Assembly: GCA_000697665.1 (NCBI GenBank) | Contig: KL197722.1 | Coordinates: forward strand, 148,844-212,843 | DNA: 64,000 nucleotides | Direction: 5' to 3' | Source: Jaapia argillacea MUCL 33604 | Lineage: Eukaryota > Basidiomycota > Agaricomycetes > Jaapiales > Jaapiaceae | Shown: piece after piece, positions 45,290 through 57,082 of the stretch | How positions within the stretch are numbered: the first letter of the stretch is position 1 | How the letters are laid out: each line of letters begins with the position of its first letter | Notes under the pieces: model-generated | Told to the model about the DNA's origin: nothing | The model's database searches: none | The model's input: the letters and a program-made list of their open reading frames with translations, nothing else | Translations under genes and position numbers: made by a program

Positions 45290-46450
45290 GGCGGAAACGG
45301 TGAAACACTGCGACGTCCGGGAATACTAGTAGATGCCGTACGCGTCGATTTTGATTTTCCGGCGAATGCAGCAGCCATTGCTAGGTCTTGCTCACCGGTA
45401 GATCCGAAAATGTGAAAGTCCCAATGGGATCGTATATGTAAACATGTTGTGCCCACGAATACAACCCCGCCCGATGACAGGAGTGAAACGAAGGTCCGAT
45501 GACACGAGTTTCGGTCAACAAGCTCACCGCCTCTGTGGGACCTTCCAACAACGGACAGGGTCGCTCAACCTATCCACAGCGCACATCACCAAAACGAACT
45601 CGCCTAGTAGGACGTTCCAAATGGGTGGGTAACAAGACGAGTCGGACGGATCACAGGGGGATGCAGGGTCGGAAGTGTTGTGCCGGCTCGAAGAGTTCGT
45701 TGAAGTGATGATGGGGATGCAGTAAGAGGTACACAATGGGATGTGCCGACACGTATTGGGTCGAAAGAGTGGTTCTGCGAGGAAGTGTTTGTGGAAGTGG
45801 CGACTCGGGATCTAGTAGACCTTATCCAACCCGAATTGCCCTGGAATGAAGGGTTTGTAGATATGTCGACTCGGGATCTATGTGGAGTTATCTAACCCGA
45901 GTCGTTCTGGAATGGAGGGGTTATAGAATTGATGGCCCGGTCCGGCGCATACACCGCGACGACAAAGTTGGACTTGACCAACCGGATGTATCGACAGGTA
46001 TGGAGTCGAGAGGGTTTGTGGAAGTTGTGACGGGGTCGACTTGCATAACCCGAGAACCGGTCGTAGTAAGGGATTGCTGGGGTTGGCGGTAGGGAATATT
46101 GCTAGATCGTAGAGGAGGTAGTGAGCTCTGAGATGGTGCCAGTTGGTTGTCGACTCATGAGGGGCAAATAAGCCTCTGTCGCAGGCCTACAACCTCGCAA
46201 TTAGAAGTGATGCGAGAAGAGGTTGGAGGGACGGACATAGTGCAAGATATCGACGAGAAGGCGTCGATAGCCACTGCTGGGATACTAGTAGCTGCTCTCG
46301 CAGCTGTTCGATTGGTTCTTCTATGATTCGTTTGACGTGAACGGCAAGTTGGGATCCTTGTTACTTGTGCTCGTCGAGGTCTGAGGTACCCGCTGATGAA
46401 AGTACAAAGGTGAGTGTGCAGAGCCCCGCAGCTTTCGGGGTGTTGACTCG
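45290..46450 (-). pseudogene. Wrecked copy of the TKL-like kinase, unit II
   Basis: 45400-46100 matches the Ser-rich C-terminal region and 3' flank of the intact kinase (42540-43300), and 46100-46380 matches its helical N-terminal part (44580-44860). The whole catalytic core between them is missing. 46380-46440 matches the 5' flank of the intact gene (45040-45120). So this is an internally deleted tandem copy, with frames no longer continuous. Confidence 0.75.
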
Positions 46451-47890
46451 GAGATCATTGTTTGAACGGAAGAGGGCGAAACACAGCCACGTCCGAGAAT
46501 AGATGCCGTACGTGTCGACTTGGCAGATTTTCCAACACATGCAACGGCCATCGCTACGTCTTGCTCACTCGTAAAACCGAAAACCATACCCTCCTGGTTA
46601 ACTTGCCCGCCCTTCGCTCGGCTACGACCACTCGGGCTACGACTGAGTAGAATCATTCGTTGAGATGCCCCCATCTTGGTGTCGTCGATGTAGTGTTGTT
46701 CTTGAGAATGGCGGAGTAAGGCCCGAGTTCCTGCCGAACGTGAAAGTTCCAAATGGTATCGTATATGCAACTTTGTTGTACCTACGAAATACAAACCTCG
46801 TCCGATGTTACATAGGAGTGAGTTGAAGGTCCGGTGAGATGGGGTTCGGTCACCAAGCCCACCGCCTCCGTACAATGGACGGGGTCGCTCAACCCGTCCC
46901 GGACCACATATCGCCAAAACGAACTCGTCTAGTAGGAGAGCCCAAGGGTAGGTAATAAGGCGAGCCGGGTGGACAACACGGTGATTCAAAGTCGTTGCCG
47001 GCTCGAGGAGATTGTGGAAGTAGTGTCGAGCGATGTAGTAGGAGGTAACCAAGGGGGGCAGTGACACTTATAGGGTCTAAGATCTAAAGAGTGTTTCCTG
47101 ACTGAAGGGTTTGTGGGATGGTATGGGGTTGTATTGTCGCGTATGGAGGCGAAAGACTGGTTCCAGGCTGAGGAGTTTGTGGGAGAGGTGACGGGTTCGA
47201 GTTGCATCGCCCGATATTGTGTTGAAGCAGGAGGATCCGATGGTGGTCGATAGAATGAGCCTGTAGTGGTGTCTATGGGGTACCTAGGGGGCGAAAAAGT
47301 GGTTCTGAACTGAAGGGTTTGGCGAACTTCCAGCCACGATAGTGTAGAGTGCGTCATAATGGCTTGCACCAGAAGGGCGTCTAGCACTAGGACCGACACC
47401 AATACTCCCCAAACCCAATCCGCCGTTAAGTCCTTCGTCAAACACCAAACCTCGTTCATGCTCAGCCTTCGGCACCACATCCCAATACCTACGCAACTCT
47501 TTCTACAGCGTATCCGTTACGGATCGACCTGAATACGGATCTTTGAGACGTTTGGGTTGGGAGGGGTACTTGAGGTCTGTCCCGGAGCGGTCAGGGAAGG
47601 GGATTCGGGATATAAATTGATACCTGTGGGGGCGTGTTGGTGAGGTGATAGGGGGGAAGAGGGTTGGAGAAGTTCGGGGACTGTCCATTGAGTGAATCTG
47701 CGTTTGTTGATGGCACCGTTTCAGCTGTTGGACTTCAAGTTAGACTGAAATGACCGATCGCGATTTGGGATGTGGCCTTTTCGGTGGATTACGATGTTTG
47801 CCCGGTTGGAGATGTTATGTGGGTGTCAAAAGGAGGGTGCAGGGGGATCCACACGCCTTTGACGTCGCCATGGACGAGGCCGGGGTAGAT
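46451..47890 (-). pseudogene. Wrecked copy of the TKL-like kinase, unit III
   Basis: 46455-46600 resembles the start of unit II (45290-45430), 46660-47340 resembles the C-terminal region of the intact kinase, and 47380-47880 resembles its C-lobe (IPFPDRSGTDLKYPSQPKR, DPYSGR). The N-lobe and helical domain are absent, and frames are broken in several places. Confidence 0.7.
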
Positions 47891-48479
47891 ACTTAGCTCT
47901 AGAAGGGCATAAGTGATATGGATCGTAGAAGTAACAAACTAGTACTTACTAGTAGTGGAGAATTCCTATGTTGGGCGAATGCCTTGTGATACTGATGGAC
48001 GTCTGATACTTAGCGAAGGCCGCAGGCCAGCCCCTCTTAATGTACCCGACCAATACGCCAAGCCACAACGTCGATGTCACCATCAAGTCAACATACTCGC
48101 AGAATTGTACCACTGAAGCAACAAGTTCACCCGCGCAATCAGTAGATTCTCCAAACCTACACAAAAAGGTACGACTTGTTGCCTTTCGTATCCCAATTCT
48201 GAGTCTGAGTGTGAAGGATTCAAACTTAGTTTCGTGTCACGCGTCCGGAGATTCCCTTGGCTTACAAACTGTCTCGTAAACACGCTGAGATCGCCGTGCT
48301 GCGCAGTCCTTGCGACTCCCTTGCAGCTCAACCCCTCCACTCCCTTTTCCTATTCTACTTAGGCGCATATCGCTGGCGCTGATGGCGAACACATCGAGGG
48401 ACATCATCGCTTCCCAGCTTCGGCGGTTTGTCCATTCATTGGTATGACTGATCTCGACCCCGCTTACCTCGAGTTGCAG
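47891..48479. other. Spacer between opposed kinase arrays
   Basis: Minus-strand kinase copies end here and the plus-strand pair begins. A candidate first exon of the plus-strand gene runs from an ATG at 48382 to a GT at 48442, but its phase does not fit the next conserved exon, so the true start is unresolved. Confidence 0.5.
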
Positions 48480-50026
48480 AGCCTCCGCGATTTTCACCCA
48501 TCTGCAAATGGATTCGGCAGCGGACGACGTGTTGCGGGAGCAACAACTGAACCCGGGCCTTGTAGCTCACGTTGAAAGCATCGTACAAGAAGACATTGAA
48601 CATTTTCGAGCTCTACAATCTACTGGCAATACGTGGCTGCCTACCAACGACGTTGATTGTCTCGTGGACATTCTCCTTTATGTGCGAGTTGCCATATTAT
48701 ATTTTGGATCTCTTTCTCACTCAGCCATTACAGACTCTCAAGATTGATGCTTTCACTGCTCGGCACGATGCCAATCGACTCCGTAACAGGATTACGCGCA
48801 TCCTTGTTATTCTTTCGGGAATTTTGGAGAGGCTTCCTCCATCATCAGTGGTCGACGGCATTGAAAAAATCGACAAGTACCCCACGATCTGTAGCGGAGG
48901 TTTTTCTGATATCTACAAGGGGTTCCTCTGTGGGAACGCCGTTGCATTGAAAAGAATCCGTGTGTTCATATCCCTGAATGCTGATCCTGCTGACCTTAAG
49001 GCAAGAATTTCACTGAAACATGTCGATGACGAGCTTACATATCATGGGTCAAATTCTAGAAACTTTATCGCGAAACAATCGTTTGGCAATCTCTCAAGCA
49101 TCGACATGTTCTTCCGTTACTGGGTGTCTACAGAATGGCTCATGATCGATGCCCCTTTACACTCGTGGCGCCATGGATGTGGAATGGAGATATAACTGAG
49201 TATGTTAAGGCACAGGGACTCTCCACTCTCGACGTCTGTAAATTGGTATGTTCCTCGCACTCTCAGTTGGATTGCATCTTGTGTCATTGATCCTTCAGTT
49301 GCACGAAACTGCTCTCGGGCTGGAGTATATCCATAGCCTGGGCATTGTTCATGGTGACATCAAAGGGGTAAGTGGTGAATCCCTCTGTCTCTCTGTGATT
49401 TTAATGCCCTATTGCAGGGAAACATACTCATCAGCAATGAAGGGAGTGCCCAGATTTCTGATTTTGGCCTGACCTACCCTTGTGAAATGACTCAATCCAC
49501 TAGTGCTGGCTCAATTTGATGGATGGCTCCTGAATTGTTTGGGAGACATGCATCTGGAGTTCCAGGTGTTGTCCAGGTGAATTGTAATGGTGTTGATGCT
49601 GACACATCTGCTTCTGCCCAAGTGTCCTTGGGTGACCCTGCCTCCACACTCAACTCTTATGAATCAGAATGGAATGAGGTTAAGCGGACAACTGGAAGTG
49701 ATGTTTATGCCTTTGGTATGACATGCTACGAGGTGAACACATCATCTTTAGGTGATATCAGAACCAGCTTTTGATTGAATTTACCACAGGTCTTTACTGG
49801 CAACATACCTTTTCACAATGTCAAGCATGATCCAGCTGTGTATATGAAGATCATATCCCATCATAAGCCAATCCGCCCTTGTACTTCCCCACACATATCT
49901 AACAGAGTTATGTCAGATGAGCTCTGGAGAATGTTAAATACCTGCTGGGATGACAATGACAAGGTGCGGCCATCAATGTCTGAGGTCTGCCTTGCAATGG
50001 GTCTTTTCCATGACCTTCAGCTGTGT
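48480..50026 (+). pseudogene. TKL-like kinase unit with CGA-to-TGA stop (first half of tandem kinase)
   Basis: Exons 48480-48681 (helical domain, SAIFTHLQ ... LVDILLY), 48743-49000, 49060-49245, 49299-49367, 49418-49732 and 49790-50026 follow the exon lengths of the intact kinase (for example 186 and 69). CSGGFSDIYKG, ALKRIR, HGDIKG and SDFGL are all present. At the place of RWMAPE the codon before Trp is TGA (49517-49519), where the intact paralogue has CGA. The intron at 49001 is again GC-AG (AAG-GCAAGA). The last exon ends phase 0 at 50026 with a GT donor and splices in frame to the helical domain of the next unit at 50069, so both units look like one gene. Confidence 0.7.
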
Positions 50027-50068
50027 GTAGCCATGAGTTGGTTCTGCCCTAATTTCCACTCACCCCAG

Positions 50069-51730
50069 ATCACTAGAGCCTCCACAATTTTCATGCAGTT
50101 GCAAACAGATTCATTGGCAGATGTCCTATCTCTCAAATCTAAACTTGCATCTAGCCTCGGTGGTATCATAGAACATCCAATAGCCGAAATACAAAGGCAC
50201 CTATCTACTAAGAATACAGACAACCTCATTCAGATTCTCCATTATGTATGATATCCCGTCTTCTCATTGCTGACTCAGTGATTCAGCTATCATAGGCACT
50301 TGACACAGATTTATTTGCCACCCAGTCTATCAATACATGGCACCACAGTCGATCTCAGACTATTATCACTTTTCTAGAGGCTTTATCAAGCATACCAGCC
50401 TTGTTGACTGATTCAATTGGCATCTTTCCCCAGTATATCAACCAAGGACTTCTTTACAGAAAGGTGGTGGCATTGAAAATAATGCAAATATTTTCTGGCA
50501 TTGATGACTCTACAGCAAGTTGTACTCTGAAGGTAAGATCTGGATGTAAAACTGTATATGTGGGTTGACCCTCTTTGGGATGACCTCTAGAATGTGTACC
50601 ACAACACTTCTATTTGGCAGTCTCTCCAGGAGCTGTATATCCTGCAACTGTTGGACATCTATCAAATGTCTGGTGATCCATGTCCTTATGTTCTGGTGTC
50701 ACCTTGGATGTCAAATAGATATGTAACCAAGTATGTTCAAAGGAGCCAATTATCAAGTGTTGACATATACAAATTGGTGTGTAGTTTTGGAACTTAGCTG
50801 GTTTTCTTCTTATATCATCACTCTTCTAGCTCTACAAAACTGCTCTTGGCCTTCAGTATCTCCACAGCCAGGGAGGTGTTCATGACAATGTCAAAGGAGT
50901 CAGTATCATAATAGACTTTTCCTCCTCAACATGACAATAACATGATAATCTAGGCAAATATTGTCATCAATGATGAAGGGTGTGTTCAGATTTTTGACAT
51001 CAGCCTCCTCCTTTCCTTAGAAGTGTCCAGCCTCAGTGCTGCCCCTGGTTTGCTTCAGTGGATGGCACCTGAGTTACTTAACACCACATCTAAATATATA
51101 GTCCCAATCACTGCAAGTGATGTTTACTCTTTTGGCCTGACATATTGGGAGGTAAGCTTATCTCATTCTAGAAGATGTGAGAACCAAGTGCTCACTATAT
51201 TGACTTAGGCATTTATGGGAAAGATCTCCTTCCATGAGGTGGCACTTTCTAAGAAGGTGATACAAGCCATCTCATACCATTGCAGACCTAAGCATCCTTC
51301 TAGAGGCCAATATCCCAGAGTTATACCTGATATCTTTTTGAAATTTTTGGTCAGGTGCTGGGACCACAACCCAGATGCTCAACCTTCAATGCACAGCATT
51401 ACATGTGACCTCTCTGTTCAAATTACTGCTCAGCAGATTAGCATCCCCACTGTGATCACAATCCTAGAAATTTTTTCTGCTCAGCTATACAGGCTTCACA
51501 CCAAAGTCAATAGCCTTTACAAGTTTATCAAGTGGGCCAAGTTCATGGCTGACAAAGTTGACCTTATATATATCTCTGATCTGTTATGGATGAAAGAACC
51601 AGGTCTTCTATCATATGAATTCTTGATTGTATCTACTGCAGGCCCTCAATTGGAGCAGCCTACATACCTTCATATTGAACAAGATGCCACAACCTTGTTT
51701 ACCTTATATCAATCATACTCAAGGTTGTAG
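50069..51730 (+). pseudogene. Kinase-like unit with lost catalytic motifs (second half of tandem kinase)
   Basis: Exons 50069-50245, 50296-50532, 50591-50776, 50830-50898, 50954-51151 and 51209-51730 keep one open frame. The helical domain reads RASTIFMQLQTDSLADVL ... IQILHYV. The glycine loop is deleted (GLLYRKVVALKI), the HGD catalytic loop is HDN (VHDNVKG), DFG is DIS, and RWMAPE is QWMAPE. The ATP lysine remains. Despite the lost catalysis every junction is in frame to a stop at 51730, so it may be a true pseudokinase domain that later lost its start through the damage in the first unit. Labelled pseudogene because the transcript would stop earlier. Confidence 0.6.
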
Positions 51731-52660
51731 TGCAAGAACAAGGTGACTTTTACAGAAGCATTCAGATGGGGCTCTCTATTGAAAATAGGGCCTTGTCTAT
51801 TACATTCTATTACTTCTGTTGCCTTTATTTATAACAATATCCCTCTCATCAAAGTTGTTGTTCTCTTGGGTATCATCAGTAAAGTTGTAGATCTACAATA
51901 TGTGGACTGTCAATTGCTGGTGGTTTGTGAGGATCATTTGGAAGAATATTGTTAAGCTTGAGACAAATGATGAGATGAGATTTGTATCAGTTCTGGAATG
52001 GAAATTGGCTTGGTTATGGAAACAGGTGGCTGAAGAGAAAAATATGAAAAAGTGGGAAGCAAGAAAGTTTGAGAGAGTTCAGTGGTGTGTTCATTGTGCT
52101 TGCTTGATGAGAACATTTGGGGATGACAAGGATGAGGAAAAATTGGACAGTAGGTTGAATAGGGTCAATGAGGTATTTGGGAAGAAGCTACTCAATAAGT
52201 GCAAGCAATTACCCCAAAAATCCTTCCAGGCCAAGTAGCTGAAGTCAGAGAAGAGAGATCAGAAATCTTCTCAACAGTATAGCAAAGGATAATAGGTGGC
52301 AAGTGGTTCATGCAGTGAACAAAGAATTTGCCAAATTGGGTGTTTAAAGTATCTCCCACCTGATGAAGATCTAATAGAGTGACTGGTTAGAAGTGCACAG
52401 GCAGTGAACTTAATGTTTTGCAAAGAGATAAATCCTCAGATAAGGCTTGTTGGACTTGATTTGAGGAGCTGAGAATGGAGCCAACACAGTTTATATAGAC
52501 TACAGGAAAGAGTATGGCATTGTATGGCTTGTCTGTCAACTAGCCATGGATATGGTAAAGAAGAGCAAGAGCAAGAGAGTACAGAAGTCAAGGGGAGCAG
52601 ACTTGGTGAGGATAAGTCTATGCATATGCACCCAACTTGGTGATAACTTGGTGAGGTTGA
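51731..52660. other. CpG-poor region of unknown content
   Basis: A Lys/Glu-rich plus-strand open frame at 51900-52238 (KKWEARKFERVQW ... KCKQLPQKS) has no recognisable family. The rest is AT-rich and shows no gene. Probably decayed transposon sequence. Confidence 0.4.
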
Positions 52661-55110
52661 GCATAGGCGTGCACATAACTTGGCATGGTTAGAAGGAAAG
52701 AACATCAAAACAGAATATCCTAGTGCAAAACTAGCTCCCAAACAACATGGACTATTTCCTATCAAAGCAATTATAGGATCTGGTGCCTACAAGCTGACAT
52801 TACCAAAGAAGTGGAGAATCCACCCAGTTTTCTACACAGGATTACTTATGCCATACAAAGAAACCGAAAAACACAGAGTCAATTTCCCACAACTGCCACC
52901 AGACTTGATTGAAGGAGAAGAAGAATATGAAGTAGAAGAAGTAGTCAAATCAAAATTCATTGGGAGAAACAAGGAGATCCGATATCTAGTCAAATGGAAG
53001 GGTTATCCTGACTCAGAGAATACCTGGGGAGACATTGGAAACATACAGAATTTGGCAGAATTAGTAGAATTATTCCATCAGAAGAACCTAAAGGCACTAA
53101 AACCAGTGCAAGTTGCATTAACATTACCCAAGGTACCTGAGGAATAATGACATGCTTCTGGATCAATAGAGAAGTAGAACAAACAACAAGAGAGAACTAT
53201 TTCTGCATACTGGAAGTATTGTCAAAACATCCAAATCCAGGAGATATAAAAGCACATCTGGCAAGGCTGCAACAGTCTATTCCACAGTGAATACTCTAGC
53301 AGTACCAGCCTCCACTCAGCCCACCAGCACCAATTTGATTACCACCTACCTCATCATGTTGAACATTGTCTGAGCCATCCAGATCTATAACATCATCACT
53401 CCCTCTGCCCACTATAGGAATGACAAAGGCAACATCATTGATCAGGCTGATGTCATCAAGTGAGAATGCACTCAAGTCACCAATATCCTGCAAAAGGCAT
53501 GATACATTCAAGCCTTACTTTGGACCCTCTGGTACAACCCAAAGCAAATTGAGGCCCTCAGCATCCACATGCACTGCCCCACTGGCATTGACATCCTTGA
53601 GGAAGAGGAGGGCAAACTCCACTACCCTATCCCCATCCTCACGGTTTGCTACACCCCCTCAAAAGACCTCCAAGCCATTGCAGCCATCCTTTCCCCACTC
53701 ACTTGCCTTTGCCTCATCAGCCTCCCATTTGAGGAGGAAAGTCAAATTCATATTAACTCAGACATGGATATTGCATCCAGCACCTCCTATCACCCCAACT
53801 CCCTGACATACTCTCATCACAAGTTGGACTACATACCACTATCCCCTTACTACTGGCACACCCAACTGACGATGCATGGTCAGCACCCACTAACGTCCCA
53901 CCAATATCACCCAGATCACCCACATTTGTATTCCCAAATGCATCACTGATTGATGTGCCCAACCCTCATCTTCCAACCCCTCATCATTCATGTTAGCGGA
54001 TACATATCAGTCAGTTCAAAGCAAAGTATCCAGTCACCCATCACTCCTGTCATTAGTCTCCATACCCAAGTCCACACCACTCACTGATGGGGTCAAGGAT
54101 GGACACAGGAACAAGTTGACAAGTGGAACTGCACCTGTAACAACCAATGGAACAATGATGCTATTGTTGACTCCAAGGACATCTGGCCTAAAACCAACAA
54201 AGAGAAACACTGTCACTCACCATAGTGCTGGGGATGTGGTGTGTGGAGACACACTATCTACAAGTGTAAGAAAACCAACAATCATAAGCATCCACTCTGA
54301 TCCCACTTCACCACCACTCATCACAACTTAGCTGGCACCACTCCACTTCCATCCCTACACTGGATGACCCCTTCTATCCCTTACACCTTTTGACCTGCTG
54401 AGGAAAAATAGCTCTTTGACTTCCTCATAGAACAAGTATCAATGTCAGCAGCCAGGCTTCAGGCAGCTGAGTGGACCCACAGTTATTGGGTTAAATAGGG
54501 AAAACATCTGGCTGGGTCAGATGGTCTCCTGGGCCCTCAACTCCCTGAGTGGTACCCTTCTGAACCTGCCCCTGTCGCCCCTAAACTAGGACATTAGAGA
54601 CAATGTCAGTCATAGAGAGGGGGCAGTGTTGTGAATGCATTCAGACTTGTATATTTTCATTTGTATTGTATGTATTTTACTTCTGTTTAATGGACTTCAT
54701 TCATCTTCGTATCATTTCCATTGTCTATGATACTTAGTATGACTTGATCTTATTGTGTCTTATCTTATCTTGGATTGTTATCTTATCTCAGACCTTGTAC
54801 TATTATTAGCACACCATGACTCAGACTGCACAGCCTCTGTATAGCCTCATCATTGTTCGCTAAACCTTATCTTGTTTGCCATTGTCCAAGTCCATTGTCT
54901 CATTCCTTATTGTCCATAGTCCATTGTCTGAATATCTATTGTTCTGTTAGTATATAAGGATGCCTAGCTACTCTGTATTCAATAGCTTGTCTCCTTGAGC
55001 AATATAGCACTTTAGTTGTATCCTTCAACTGGTTCACTGTCCTCTCCTTTGTCATCCTCTATAGCCTTAACATTGTAGCCTGAGTACTAGTTGCTAAGGC
55101 ACTCCTAACA
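52661..55110 (+). mobile_element. Ty3/gypsy chromovirus fossil, 3' part
   Basis: 52680-53147 carries the C-terminal end of an integrase with a chromodomain (VRYLVKWKGYP-like core, 52920-53085), the hallmark of chromoviruses. Upstream protease, reverse transcriptase and RNase H are not seen. 53150-54610 is unassigned spacer, followed by a polypurine stretch (AGAGAGGGGGCAG) and a 3' LTR at 54627-55110. The copy is broken and strongly CpG-depleted, so it is old. Confidence 0.75.
54627..55110 (+). repeat. LTR (family A), 484 bp
   Basis: Begins TGTTGTGAATG directly after a polypurine tract and ends CTCCTAACA, the short inverted ends expected of an LTR. It has a TATA-like AGTATATAAGG near 54950. 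No second copy lies in the window. Confidence 0.65.
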
Positions 55111-55111
55111 G

Positions 55112-55375
55112 GAGGAATACAATCATAGTGTTTGATGATTCTGTACTGTACCATTGCGATCAATTCAACAGTCATGCATCACAACTGATTTTTTCTAACC
55201 CTTGGAATGATTTAATTTCGATTTTTTTCAGGTTTTCTGAGATTTGTCAGAGAAATAAAAAAAGTCATATGTTTGTCAAATTGATCAAAATGGTACAGTA
55301 TGTGAAAGGATCAGATATCTGTGAGGAGTGTCATATAATAAGAAAAAATGAAAATAGATGTAGCACAGTGTGATT
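55112..55375 (-). mobile_element. Inverted fragment of LTR family B, interrupted by a MITE
   Basis: The two flanks of the MITE (55112-55143 and 55301-55375), read together, are the reverse complement of 59390-59515, the first part of LTR family B. The LTR family A copy abuts it on the left, so elements are nested here. Confidence 0.75.
55144..55300. mobile_element. Mariner-like MITE, about 153 bp plus TA target duplication
   Basis: Terminal inverted repeats start CTGTACCATT and include GATCAATT; 21 of the first 25 bases match between ends. A TA dinucleotide flanks both sides. The same host sequence without the insertion is present (inverted) at 59475-59500, giving an empty site. The interior is AT-rich and codes for nothing. 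It keeps several CpGs and so looks younger than its surroundings. Confidence 0.8.
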
Positions 55376-55379
55376 CATT

Positions 55380-56694
55380 ATAACCTCCAGCTTTTACTCT
55401 GGATTTGTATAAGGTGGACATCATTATTTAACTTTCTCAAACAAGTTCTCCAACTTTGCAAGCTAAATGATTGCTTTCATCTGGGCAAGTATCTGTCTTG
55501 TATTGCTCAGGCTGTTGACCAATTCATAAGACTTGCCAACACTACTGATGAAGTTCCAAACCTCAAAACAAAGCAATACTCCTACTTTTACTTATCTTCT
55601 CAAGAGTAGACTCAGCTGGTGTTCATGCAGGAAGTCTTACAGGTACATTCTTATGCTTGGTTTGGATATCTCTTTAAATGGAACAACTGCTAATATCATT
55701 AACCTTACAGGAACTTGCTGATGCTCACCAAACATTTTTGTCAGCTTCTCATCCCTTGTGGCAAGCAATCCCAGTCCTCAAGCTCCTTCAAGAGACTTGG
55801 GAAAAATTTGCAGTGGGAAGTAAGTTCTCATTGATCAAGTCCTCTATCCAGGCTGGGCTGGAGAATCTCAGCAAGTGGTACTGGAAGATGGACAACTCCA
55901 ATGCCTATTTTATCTGTCTCAGCATGTTTTCTCCTGTGTTACTGCTTTCAACCCCTAACCATTAAATATAGTGTTGAACCCAGTAGTGAAGCCAGCCTAT
56001 TTTGAAGATCAATAGGATGCCAACTAGGTTGAGATTTGCAAAGCCAATGTTGAGTTGAGGGTATGTTGTGTTCACTTATTTTTCTTTGACCCTATGCATC
56101 TGAATATTCTATCCAGTTCCAGAAATATCTTGTAGCTCACAGCAGTGAAAGTGTGGCAAATGCCACTGCTGGTGAGTCATCACTAGTCTCTTATCTTACT
56201 TCCACTCAACAGGGTCTGGTACAGCCATGCCATCAAGTACATCATCAAATGTCAGCAACAAGCACTATGGAAGCTCTTGGATGAGAACAGCTCTGCAAGC
56301 TCACCAAGACACCAATTTGGCCAACTACAATCCAAACCAAGAGCTCAATTCATATCTTGAAGCCCTGCTTGAAGATATGCATGACAGTGAGGTTATCCAA
56401 TGGTGGGGAATAAGTTATTTCTCCCACTTCATTGTATGTGATGTATGCTACCCTGAATTGCTTATACTGTCACTCCATGGCATACCCTGTTCTCTCTCAG
56501 ATGGCTTGAGACTACCTCACATCCCTGGCTTGTCTGTAGCCTCAGAGCAGGCATTTTTAAGTAGTGGTATCACAGGCACAGTCCATGACAACCAACTGCT
56601 TCCTGACATTTTTCGGGTGTTACAGCTCCTGAAGAGTGCATATCACAAACAAGCTCTTGACATTGTCAAGAACTTAGGTCTAGATAATGTATAG
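55380..56694 (+). mobile_element. hAT-family transposase fossil
   Basis: RWTSLFNFLKQVLQL (55410-55460) matches the RW-x-S block of hAT transposases. IPVLKLLQETWEKF with GLENLSKWYWKMDNSNAYF (55760-55915) and the C-terminal dimerisation region (LLEDMHDSEVIQWWG ... VASEQAFLSSG ... VLQLLKSAYHKQAL, 56340-56680) follow in order. The pieces are separated by apparent introns with GT/AG ends and by frame changes. The N-terminal zinc finger and first catalytic part are missing, cut off by the LTR insertions on the left. Terminal inverted repeats were not found. Confidence 0.75.
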
Positions 56695-56828
56695 AGTATT
56701 AATTGGCCCTTTATATGTCTGGTATCAAATACTATGTGAATCTACTTGTGTTGAACCTGTTTGAACCTGTTTGAATATGAACTGAACTCTTCAAACATGT
56801 TCTTCTGGGTCTGATTGGGGTTTTTTAT

Positions 56829-57082
56829 GACACTCAATGAATCATTGCTATGTCATGCAAGTAGAACTGTTACCTGTCTTATTATGATAAGCCATAACAT
56901 ATACTAGAGTGACAAGAGAGAACAATAGAGAGCAAATGAGACTGTAGACAACACAGTGTGTAAGACAATCTGGGGAAACAAGACAGTGTGCCATTGCATA
57001 TGAACAAGAATGGAACTAAACAAGACGAAGCTTCAGCCACAACTTCAGCCACCTTCCTAAACTGGATTCCAATCCTTGCATG
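56829..57082 (-). repeat. LTR-like direct repeat, left copy
   Basis: About 90 percent identical by eye to 62662-62914. Shared landmarks are GTAGAACTGTTACCTGTCTT and GACAATCTGGGGAAAC. Confidence 0.8.

Noticed and set aside
52680-53147. Host chromodomain protein
   Set aside because: The chromodomain directly follows an integrase-type C-terminal region and is trailed by an LTR; it belongs to a chromovirus fossil.
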